The notes under the pieces were generated by a model. It saw only the letters and a program-made list of their open reading frames with translations. It did no database searches and was not told the origin of the DNA. A stretch of 17,271 nucleotides of DNA from GCA-2717185 sp964386465 (GTDB lineage: Bacteria; Pseudomonadota; Alphaproteobacteria; UBA8366; GCA-2717185). Within the stretch, counting starts at the first letter, position 1; each line of letters opens with the position of its first letter. Below, one piece after another: positions 7,561 to 14,303 of the stretch. The stretch is from contig CAYLTU010000114.1 of assembly GCA_964386465.1 (NCBI GenBank), positions 1 to 17,271 on the forward strand, read 5' to 3'. A program made the position numbers and the translations under genes.

Positions 7561-8832
7561 ATGCAATTCGCCGCAAACCTGCAAAGCCTGTTCGGATTGC
7601 TGGTTCTGACAGCCATGGCCGCATTTCTGGCGCCACGCAATACGGAACGTACAACGCGTGATCTGGTGAAAACCGTGGCCGCCGGCCTTCTGGTTCAGTT
7701 GGCGATTGCCCTGGTGATTCTGAAACTGCCACCGGTTCGCTACGTATTCGTCTGGCTCAATGATGCGGTTGCCGCCATTCAGGCCGCGACCGACGCCGGC
7801 ACCTCTTTCGTGTTCGGCTACCTCGGTGGCGGCCCGTTACCGTTCGAGGAGACAAGCCCGGGCGCCAGCTTTATCTTCGCCTTTCGCGCACTGCCTTTGA
7901 TTCTCGTGATGAGCGCCCTCTCGGCATTGCTATTCTATTGGAGGATCCTGCCGAGGATCGTAGGCGCTTTTTCGTGGGCTCTGCAAAAGACGCTATCCCT
8001 CGGCGGAGCGGTCGGCGTCGGCGTGGCCGCAAATGTTTTCGTCGGCATGGTTGAAGCGCCGCTGCTGATCAAGCCGTATCTAGCGAAGATCAGCCGCAGC
8101 GAACTCTTCATGATCATGACTTGCGGCATGGCGACGATCGCCGGCACCGTGATGGTTCTCTACGCCTCGATCCTGTCTCCCGTCGTCCCGGATGCGTTGG
8201 GCCATTTGCTCACCGCCTCGATCATCAGCGCTCCGGCCGCCGTTTTGGTCGCACGGTTGATGTTGCCGGAAACGGAAGCTACGACCGATGGTTCGGTCGC
8301 AATGGAAGATCTCCCCGACAGCGCGATGGAGGCGATCACTCGCGGTACGTTGGATGGCGTGACCCTCTTGATAAACGTAATCGCGATGCTCGTCGTTCTC
8401 GTCGCGCTGGTGCACTTGGTCAATCTGGCGCTGGGCGCCTTCCTGCCGGACATGACCGGCGCTCCGATTACGCTCCAACGGCTTCTGGGATACGCCCTGG
8501 CGCCGGTCGCTTGGCTGATGGGCATTCCCTGGACCGAAGCGCTCACCGGCGGTGGCTTGCTCGGAGTCAAAATCGTGCTCAATGAGTTTCTTGCCTTCCT
8601 GGAATTGGTGGCCCTCCCGGAAGGATCCCTGTCACCGCGCAGCATGCTGATCATGACCTACGCGCTCACCGGCTTCGCCAATTTCGCCAGTTTGGGAATC
8701 ATGACCGGTGGGCTGGTGACGATTGCACCGGAGCGCCGAACAGAGATCGTAGCGCTCGGCCTGCGTTCGATCGTCGCGGGAACGATCGCCACCTGCATGA
8801 CCGGCGCGATCGTCGGTATGCTGACCGTATAA
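7561..8832 (+). CDS. Concentrative nucleoside transporter (CNT/NupC family)
   Basis: The ATG at 7561 is preceded by GAAGGGA at a good distance; an in-frame GTG at 7528 lacks one. The 423-residue inner-membrane protein has the CNT family plan: N-terminal helices, a gate domain, then the conserved core. Signatures are FVGMVEAPLLIKPYL (160-174), GMATIAGTVMVLYA (189-202), TEALTGGGLLGVKIVLNEF (325-343) and ALTGFANFASLGI (368-380). These contribute to the nucleoside and cation sites in characterised CNTs, which import nucleosides with Na+ or H+. Length is normal for bacterial members (about 400). It sits between two direct copies of the 132-bp palindromic element, and copy B begins 12 bp after its stop. 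No nucleoside catabolic gene is adjacent. The family is clear; the exact substrate is not. Confidence 0.93.
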   Translation: MQFAANLQSLFGLLVLTAMAAFLAPRNTERTTRDLVKTVAAGLLVQLAIALVILKLPPVRYVFVWLNDAVAAIQAATDAGTSFVFGYLGGGPLPFEETSPGASFIFAFRALPLILVMSALSALLFYWRILPRIVGAFSWALQKTLSLGGAVGVGVAANVFVGMVEAPLLIKPYLAKISRSELFMIMTCGMATIAGTVMVLYASILSPVVPDALGHLLTASIISAPAAVLVARLMLPETEATTDGSVAMEDLPDSAMEAITRGTLDGVTLLINVIAMLVVLVALVHLVNLALGAFLPDMTGAPITLQRLLGYALAPVAWLMGIPWTEALTGGGLLGVKIVLNEFLAFLELVALPEGSLSPRSMLIMTYALTGFANFASLGIMTGGLVTIAPERRTEIVALGLRSIVAGTIATCMTGAIVGMLTV

Positions 8833-8844
8833 AGCTTGCTCCAG

Positions 8845-8976
8845 CTAGTGTGATGATTCTGAAGTTCGTCGCATTGAAAGCGACGAAATTTGGGATCTGA
8901 ATCACACTAGATTCAAATAGTTAGTGTGCTGATTCACGCGAAATTCAATCCTTTGAATTTCACGATCAGGACACTA
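8845..8976. repeat. 132-bp palindromic element, copy B (IS630-type MITE candidate)
   Basis: It is a direct copy of the element at 6868-6999 (124 of 132 bases identical). Both ends fall in the tetranucleotide CTAG (8845-8848 and 8974-8977), consistent with insertion at TA within CTAG. Module one (8846-8909) contains the perfect stem TTCGTCGC/GCGACGAA. Module two (8922-8976) contains AAATTCAA/TTGAATTT. The final CTA is the stop codon of coaD read on the minus strand. It lies in the convergent space between the transporter and coaD and may also fold as a 3'-end hairpin for both messages. Confidence 0.82.
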
Positions 8977-9477
8977 GGTTTTTTTTGCGGTCAACAGCTT
9001 AGCGACGCGCGGCGATACGAATTGATCGATATCGCCGTTCAGGAAGCAGATTTCCTTGACCAGGCGGGACGAAATGAACTGGTTTCGGTCGGACGCCATA
9101 AGGAATGCGGTCTCGATGTTCGGCTTCAGGTAGCTGTTCATCGACGCCATCTGAAATTCGTACTCGAAATCCGATACCGCGCGCAGGCCACGGATAAGCA
9201 TACTGGCGCCGCGCGACTCCGCGAAATCGGTCAGCAGGCTGGAAAACGGCTCGACTTCGGTTTGGACATTGCCACCGAAATCACAGTCCGCGATCTCGTC
9301 CTGTACCATCGCAACCCGCTCTTCGACAGTGAAAACCGGCCCTTTCCCAGGGTTGATCGCGACGGCCACGATGAGCTTGTCGACCATGTGAGTCGCCGCG
9401 CGCGTAATAATATCCATGTGGCCATTGGTGACCGGGTCAAAAGTTCCCGCATACACGCCGACACGCTGATCAGCCAT
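8974..9477 (-). CDS. coaD: Pantetheine-phosphate adenylyltransferase
   Basis: The 167-residue cytoplasmic enzyme transfers AMP from ATP to 4'-phosphopantetheine, giving dephospho-CoA, the penultimate step of coenzyme A synthesis. The nucleotidyltransferase motif YAGTFDPVTNGH is at 9-20 (the TxGH signature), the phosphopantetheine-site segment RGLRAVSDFEYEFQMA at 96-111, and the second ATP motif ISSRLVKEI at 135-143. Length is standard. AAGGAG stands ten bases before the ATG. It follows gyrA by 40 bp on the same strand, a common alphaproteobacterial pair, so it is probably co-transcribed. Its TAG stop is shared with the end of repeat copy B, so the last residues (AKKT) border the insertion and the original 3' flank has been displaced. 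Confidence 0.97.
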   Translation of the reverse strand: MADQRVGVYAGTFDPVTNGHMDIITRAATHMVDKLIVAVAINPGKGPVFTVEERVAMVQDEIADCDFGGNVQTEVEPFSSLLTDFAESRGASMLIRGLRAVSDFEYEFQMASMNSYLKPNIETAFLMASDRNQFISSRLVKEICFLNGDIDQFVSPRVAKLLTAKKT

Positions 9478-9517
9478 TCGTCCAAATCTCCTTGTACTCG
9501 AAAGCCGCCATTATTTC

Positions 9518-12259
9518 TTATTCGGTCGAAGTCGCAGCGTCTCCATCCTCCGCGGCCTCGTCCGCGGATTCCAGGGCTTCTTCTTCGTCATCTTCATCTT
9601 CATCTTCACCGCCGACATCGCGGAGGCGCGCTACGGATACGACCTCGGCATCGCCCTCGACATCGAACAAATTGACACCCTGGGTCCGGCGGCTGGCGAT
9701 CCGCACATCGTCGACCGGGCACCGAATCACCTGTCCGCCATCGGTCACCAACATGATCTGATCCGCCGGTTCCACCGGGAATGTCGCGACGACCGTATCA
9801 CCGCGTTTCTCGGTATCGACATTGACGATACCTTTGCCGCCGCGTTTCGTGGTCCGGTAGTCGTAGGCCGACGTGCGTTTCCCGAACCCCTTCGCCGTGG
9901 CCGCCAACACGAATTGCTCCTGAGTGGCCAGCGCCTCGAACTGCTCCGTGGCCAAGGCCGGCACATCCGGTTCGTTGGCCGGTTCCTCGATTTCCCCTTC
10001 CGCCCGGCGCAACGCGTTCGCCTGACGCAGGTAGGCGTCACGGGTTTCCGTCGCTATCTCGACATGGCGCAGCATCGACATCCAGATCACATCGTCGTCG
10101 CCACCAAGACGAACGCCGCGCACACCGGTCGACGTGCGGCCGCTGAACAAGCGAACATCGGAAACCGGGAAGCGGATGCACATGCCACGGCGGGTTGCCA
10201 GCAAAACGTCGTCGTCCTCCGTACAGGTCCGAACGCGAATCAGCCGGTCGCCCTCGTCCAGTTTCATGGCGATCTTCCCGTTCACCATGATGTTGGTGAA
10301 ATCCTTGAGCGAATTGCGCCTGACATTGCCGCTCAATGTCGAGAACATGACGTGCAGATGCCCCCAGCTCTCCTCGTCCTCGGGCAACATCATGACCGTG
10401 GATATGGTCTCGTCTTCTTCAAGCGGCAGCAAATTGATCATCGCCTTGCCGCGCGCCTGCGGGCTTCCGGAGGGAAGCCGGTAGACCTTGAGCTGATAGA
10501 CCATCCCGCGCGACGAGAAGAACAACACGATCGCATGGGTCGACGCGACGAACACATCCTTGACGAAATCTTCCTCGCGGGTCGCCATGCCGGTGCGACC
10601 TTTGCCGCCACGTCTCTGCGCGCGATAGGTCGACAGCGGAACACGCTTGATGTAGCCACCATGGGTTACAGTGACGACCATATCCTCGCGCTGGATCAAA
10701 TCCTCGATATCGTGCTCGAACTCGGCCGGTTCGATCTGTGTTCGCCGGTCGTTGCCGAACTTTTCCGAAATTTCCTGTAATTCGGTCCGCAGCACTTCAA
10801 GCAGTCGCGGACGGCTGGTCAGGATTTCAAGGAAGCCGCGGATTTTCTCGGAAAGTTCCTCGGTCTCGGCAACCAGCTTGTTTTGTTCCAACCCCGTCAG
10901 ACGCTGTAGCCGGAGTTCCAGGATCGCGCGCGCCTGCGTTTCGGAAAGCCGGTAACGGCCGTCAACGACCTCATGCCCCGGATCGTCGATCAGTTCGATG
11001 AACGCGGCGACGTCGCCGGCAAGCCAATCTTCGGCCATCAGACGTTCCCGGGCGACAACCGGATCGGGCGCGGCACGGATCAGCTCGATTACCGGATCGA
11101 GATTGGCGAGCGCGACGAGTAATCCAGCGAGCACATGCGCCCGCTCGCGCGCCTTTCGAAGTTCGTAGGCCGTTCGACGCGTGATGACTTCTTCGCGGAA
11201 ATCGACGAATGCAACGATTACCTGCCGCAGGTTCATCTGTTCCGGCTGGCCACCGTTCAATGCCAGCATGTTGACGCCGAAACTGGTCTGCAGCGGCGTA
11301 TACCGGAAGAGTTGCGCCAGAACCACATCCGCGATCGCATCGCGCTTCAGTTCAACGACCACGCGCACGCCCTGCCGGTCCGATTCGTCGCGCAGAGCTG
11401 AGATTCCTTCGATCGTCTTTGCCTGGACGACCTCGGCAATGCGCTCGATCATTCGCGATTTGTTCACTTGATAGGGAATTTCCGTCGCGACGATCGCTTC
11501 CCGGTCCTTGCCAAACGGCTCGATATGTGTCCGCGCCCGCATCACGACCGACCCGCGTCCTGTATGGTAGGCGGCTCGGATGCCAGCTTCGCCCAGGATC
11601 TTGCCCCCGGTCGGAAAATCCGGACCGGGTATATGTTCCATCAGGCCTTCGATCGAGATTTCCGGGTCGTCGACATATGCCAGACAGGCCGAAACGACTT
11701 CCCTGAGGCTATGCGGCGGAATATTCGTCGCCATGCCGACCGCGATACCGCCGGCACCATTGACAAGCAGGTTTGGGAATCGCGCCGGTAGTACTTTCGG
11801 CTCGCTTGTCGTTTCATCGTAATTGTCGGCGAAATCGACAGTGTCCTTGTCGATATCGTCGAGCAGGCTTTCCGCCGACGTCGCCAGCCGGGCCTCGGTA
11901 TAGCGCATCGCCGCCGGACGATCGCCGTCCATCGAACCGAAGTTGCCTTGTCCGTCGATAAGCGGCAGACGCATGGAAAAAACCTGCGCCATGCGGACCA
12001 TTGCGTCGTAGATCGCCTGATCGCCATGCGGGTGATACTTACCCATGACGTCGCCGACGATTCGAGCAGACTTCCGATACGGCCGGTTCGAATCGTAGCC
12101 GCTTTCCTTCATCGAATAGAGGATCCGGCGATGGACCGGCTTCAATCCATCGCGCACGTCCGGCAGCGCGCGGCTCACGATCACGCTCATCGCGTAATCG
12201 AGATAGGACCGCCGCATCTCCTCTTCGATCGTTATTTGGGAGATTTCAGTTGATGCCAT
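9518..12259 (-). CDS. gyrA: DNA gyrase subunit A
   Basis: The 913-residue protein is the breakage-reunion subunit that, with GyrB, introduces negative supercoils. The N-terminal start (EEEMRRSYLDYAMSVIVSRALPDVRDG) is canonical. The catalytic tyrosine is Tyr120 in AAMRYTEAR, and the quinolone-determining loop is GKYHPHGDQAIYDAM (73-87), with Gln81 at the place of E. coli Ser83 and Asp85 at that of Asp87. The GyrA box QRRGGKG, required for DNA wrapping, is intact near 560, marking this as gyrase rather than ParC. The C-terminal domain carries an acidic, low-complexity insertion (EGEIEEPANEPDVPAL) and ends in a Glu/Asp-rich tail. It is translated from the ATG at 12259 with no strong Shine-Dalgarno. 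coaD follows 40 bp downstream; two terminators insulate it from the lipoprotein gene upstream. Confidence 0.98.
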   Translation of the reverse strand: MASTEISQITIEEEMRRSYLDYAMSVIVSRALPDVRDGLKPVHRRILYSMKESGYDSNRPYRKSARIVGDVMGKYHPHGDQAIYDAMVRMAQVFSMRLPLIDGQGNFGSMDGDRPAAMRYTEARLATSAESLLDDIDKDTVDFADNYDETTSEPKVLPARFPNLLVNGAGGIAVGMATNIPPHSLREVVSACLAYVDDPEISIEGLMEHIPGPDFPTGGKILGEAGIRAAYHTGRGSVVMRARTHIEPFGKDREAIVATEIPYQVNKSRMIERIAEVVQAKTIEGISALRDESDRQGVRVVVELKRDAIADVVLAQLFRYTPLQTSFGVNMLALNGGQPEQMNLRQVIVAFVDFREEVITRRTAYELRKARERAHVLAGLLVALANLDPVIELIRAAPDPVVARERLMAEDWLAGDVAAFIELIDDPGHEVVDGRYRLSETQARAILELRLQRLTGLEQNKLVAETEELSEKIRGFLEILTSRPRLLEVLRTELQEISEKFGNDRRTQIEPAEFEHDIEDLIQREDMVVTVTHGGYIKRVPLSTYRAQRRGGKGRTGMATREEDFVKDVFVASTHAIVLFFSSRGMVYQLKVYRLPSGSPQARGKAMINLLPLEEDETISTVMMLPEDEESWGHLHVMFSTLSGNVRRNSLKDFTNIMVNGKIAMKLDEGDRLIRVRTCTEDDDVLLATRRGMCIRFPVSDVRLFSGRTSTGVRGVRLGGDDDVIWMSMLRHVEIATETRDAYLRQANALRRAEGEIEEPANEPDVPALATEQFEALATQEQFVLAATAKGFGKRTSAYDYRTTKRGGKGIVNVDTEKRGDTVVATFPVEPADQIMLVTDGGQVIRCPVDDVRIASRRTQGVNLFDVEGDAEVVSVARLRDVGGEDEDEDDEEEALESADEAAEDGDAATSTE

Positions 12260-12361
12260 GCAGGCTTAACTCAGGTTCAACTCGGTGCCCGGTAAAGGCA
12301 CAGCAAAATGGGAGCCATAGGGTCAGGTCGGGATATTCAAGTAGCTTTTTGCCCCAACACG

Positions 12362-12390
12362 ATTTTAACGAAGCAAAGGGATTAACGCAA
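12362..12390 (-). promoter_or_regulatory. Possible gyrA promoter
   Basis: On the minus strand TTGCGT (12390-12385) and TAAAAT (12367-12362) are 17 bases apart. The -10 matches five of six consensus positions, the -35 only three. The predicted leader would be about 95-100 nt. This is the best pair in the short region between the terminators and gyrA, but it is weak evidence. Confidence 0.28.
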
Positions 12391-12415
12391 AAAATCAGCC
12401 CCCTTTTTGGGGGCT
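12387..12415 (-). terminator. Intrinsic terminator (second of tandem pair)
   Basis: The exact stem AGCCCCC/GGGGGCT with a five-base loop (12397-12415) is followed on the minus strand by GATTTTTT. It backs up the stronger hairpin just before it and separates the lipoprotein gene from gyrA. Confidence 0.75.
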
Positions 12416-12420
12416 TTAAA

Positions 12421-12463
12421 AATAAAAATCTGCCCGCTGTGCCGAATTCGACACGGCGGGCAG
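12421..12463 (-). terminator. Intrinsic terminator of the OmpA-family lipoprotein gene
   Basis: A 12-bp stem (12430-12441 with 12452-12463, one wobble pair) is followed on the minus strand by ATTTTTATTTTT. It begins 12 bases after the lipoprotein stop codon, the expected place for rho-independent termination. Confidence 0.88.
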
Positions 12464-12475
12464 AAATTTAGGTGT

Positions 12476-13370
12476 TTATCGGACGTTGATTTCAACGCGG
12501 CGGTTTTCACCTTTGCGAACGCCGTCTCCGGTGTCCACGTCCGGGTCGTTCTCACCGCTCGCATGGCGTTCAATAATCAGCCCGTTGATGCCCAAAGCGA
12601 TCAGCGCTTCGTCGACGACCTTTGCGCGGGCTTCAGACAGGTTCTGGTTATACGCCGAAGCGCCGGAAGTATCGGTATGACCGGTCACTTCCATGCGGGT
12701 CGACTTGTTCGATTTCGCCGCTTTGGCCGCTGCCGTAATTTGGCGGACCGAATCCATATCGGTAATCGTCGTGCTGTCGAACTCGAAATAGACAACATAC
12801 GGGTTTTGTATGGCAACGGCCTTCGCCTTTTTCTTCGCCTTTTTCTTCGGCTTCGGCTTCGCGACCATTTTCGGCTTCGGTTTCGGCTTCATCGCCGCGG
12901 CCAACTGATCCATCGCCTTCATATAACCGCTGCGGCAGCGTTCGATATCGGGCGGCTGATTATTTTCTTCCTGTTCCTGCGCCCAGCAGTCGAACATCGC
13001 CTGCGCCCTCGCCGCGACAGCCGGATGGCCCGAACGTCCACCGCCATCCAATGCGCCTACCAGACGACCCCGTTCATTGAATAATATCGTCTGGTGCTTC
13101 TTCTTGATAGCTGCGATCCCAAAGCTTGTCGGGGTCTACGCTCTTTCCCATCGCCGAGGCTTCGGCCCGACGCGCGAAAACGCCGGTATCGTAAGTATCG
13201 CCTTCTTCGTTTTCCGCTTTGGCCAAATCGACATATTCCTTGTGCAGGTTGGCCTTGAACCCGCTTTCCTTGGGCTTCAGCTTAGATACGTCGCTGACCA
13301 ATCGGGAATCCGCACAAGCCCCCACCAGCAACACTATCCCTGCCAAAGTCGCGAGACTCCGCATTCTCAT
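12476..13370 (-). pseudogene. OmpA-family peptidoglycan-binding lipoprotein, interrupted by a one-base frameshift
   Basis: Two frames make one gene. The first (13370 down to the TGA at 13074) starts at an ATG with GAGGAG upstream. It has a lipoprotein signal peptide (LATLAGIVLLVGAC, lipobox VGAC) and ends EEAPDDIIQ. Skipping one base near 13079 joins it to ...NERGRLVGALDGGGRSG, which runs to 12476 and gives 297 residues in all. The second part has a Cys-containing helical segment (MFDCWAQEQEENNQPPDIERCRSGYM), a Lys/Pro/Ala-rich linker, and an OmpA C-terminal domain: YFEFDSTTIT, GHTDTSGASAYNQNLSEARA and the closing RRVEINV. Such proteins anchor the outer membrane to peptidoglycan. Both halves keep coding character, so a sequencing error or a very recent mutation is likelier than old decay. 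It may therefore be a working gene. It lies between ssb and gyrA. Confidence 0.85.
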
Positions 13371-13482
13371 TTTGCCTACTCCTCAAATATAATCCGTGAC
13401 TGCCCCTCCAAATGCCGTTTTGGGTCCGCGGACCAACGTGGACGCCCTCCCTGTACGACAAGGGCTACTTTACGATTATTAT

Positions 13483-13516
13483 GGTTTCCCTTGCCAGACA
13501 CTAATTACGGGAAACC
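13483..13516. other. Inverted repeat in the ssb-lipoprotein intergenic region
   Basis: GGTTTCCC (13483-13490) and GGGAAACC (13509-13516) are exact inverted repeats 18 bases apart, in the 188-bp space downstream of ssb and upstream of the lipoprotein gene. No T-run follows on either strand, so I do not call it a terminator; it could be a weak hairpin or a binding site. Confidence 0.35.
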
Positions 13517-13558
13517 GATTCGCCCCTCCGCACCTTTTAGCTTTTAGTCGTGTCGGCC

Positions 13559-14053
13559 CTAAAAGGGGATTTCGTCGTCCAGATCGTCGGCGGAACCGCC
13601 GCCGCCGCCGCCGAAACCGCCATCGTTTCCGCCACCACCGCTGCCGCCGCCGCCACTCGAACCTCCTCCGGAGCCACCGCCATACGATCCGCCACCTTCG
13701 CCGCGGCTATCCAGCATTTGCAAGTCGCCCCGGAAGCGGTTCATCACGACTTCCGTAGAATATCGGTCCTGACCCTGTTGGTCCGTCCACTTCCGAGTTT
13801 GCAATTGGCCTTCGAGATAAACCTTCGAGCCCTTGTGCAAGAATCGCTCTGCGACGCTGACAAGGTGTTCGTTGAAGATCGCGATACTGTGCCACTCGGT
13901 GCGTTCCTGCATTTCCCCGGAGTTACGATCCTTCCAGCGTTCGCTCGTCGCCACGCGTAGATTCGCAACTTTCATACCGCTCTGGGTCGTCCGAATTTCT
14001 GGATCCCGTCCCAGGTTTCCGACCAAAATCACCTTGTTAACGCTACCTGCCAT
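13559..14053 (-). CDS. ssb: Single-stranded DNA-binding protein
   Basis: The 164-residue protein coats single-stranded DNA during replication, recombination and repair. The OB-fold spans residues about 4-110 (MAGSVNKVILVGNLGRDPEIR, TEWHSIAIFNEHL, KVYLEGQLQTRKW), with the conserved aromatic residues of the DNA-binding face present. It is followed by a Gly/Ser-rich disordered linker and the acidic tip DDEIPF, which recruits repair and replication partners. The length is typical. The ribosome binding site is weak (GAAAGA). It diverges from uvrA across 250 bp, an arrangement seen widely in proteobacteria. I looked for the alphaproteobacterial LexA site (GTTC-N7-GTTC) in that space and found none. 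Confidence 0.97.
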   Translation of the reverse strand: MAGSVNKVILVGNLGRDPEIRTTQSGMKVANLRVATSERWKDRNSGEMQERTEWHSIAIFNEHLVSVAERFLHKGSKVYLEGQLQTRKWTDQQGQDRYSTEVVMNRFRGDLQMLDSRGEGGGSYGGGSGGGSSGGGGSGGGGNDGGFGGGGGGSADDLDDEIPF

Positions 14054-14161
14054 TTTCTGAGTCTTTCACAATCGAAACGATAAATTTTCAGCTCCCCGCG
14101 CAGATTTCAGTCTATGCGCAGCGCCGCCGAATGCCCAGCAATCTCTACAGAAAGGAACGTG

Positions 14162-14257
14162 ATGTCAGGAGACACCGACGACGAAGACCGAGCGTTTGAT
14201 TTAGAGTCGATTCCCCCGGCGCGGACAACTATTATAGTGGCCATCGTAGCGGGATAA
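14162..14257 (+). CDS. Possible 31-residue leader peptide upstream of uvrA
   Basis: A short frame starts at an ATG preceded by AAAGGAACGTG, a better ribosome binding site than uvrA's own. It encodes an acidic start (MSGDTDDEDRAFD) and a hydrophobic end (TTIIVAIVAG), and stops 46 bases before uvrA within a small GCGGG/CCCGC hairpin. It may be chance; translation has not been shown. Confidence 0.25.
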   Translation: MSGDTDDEDRAFDLESIPPARTTIIVAIVAG

Positions 14258-14303
14258 AACCCGCCGATCCGAAACACTCCGACCAGGACATGTTGAACGC
14301 ATC

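Noticed and set aside
12430..12463. Possible riboswitch or attenuator in the gyrA leader
   Set aside because: The two hairpins are followed by T-runs on the minus strand directly after the lipoprotein stop, which fits ordinary tandem terminators better.
14054..14303. LexA (SOS) box between ssb and uvrA
   Set aside because: No GTTC-N7-GTTC or its complement is present. The single GAAC words near 14155 and 14296 lack a correctly spaced partner.
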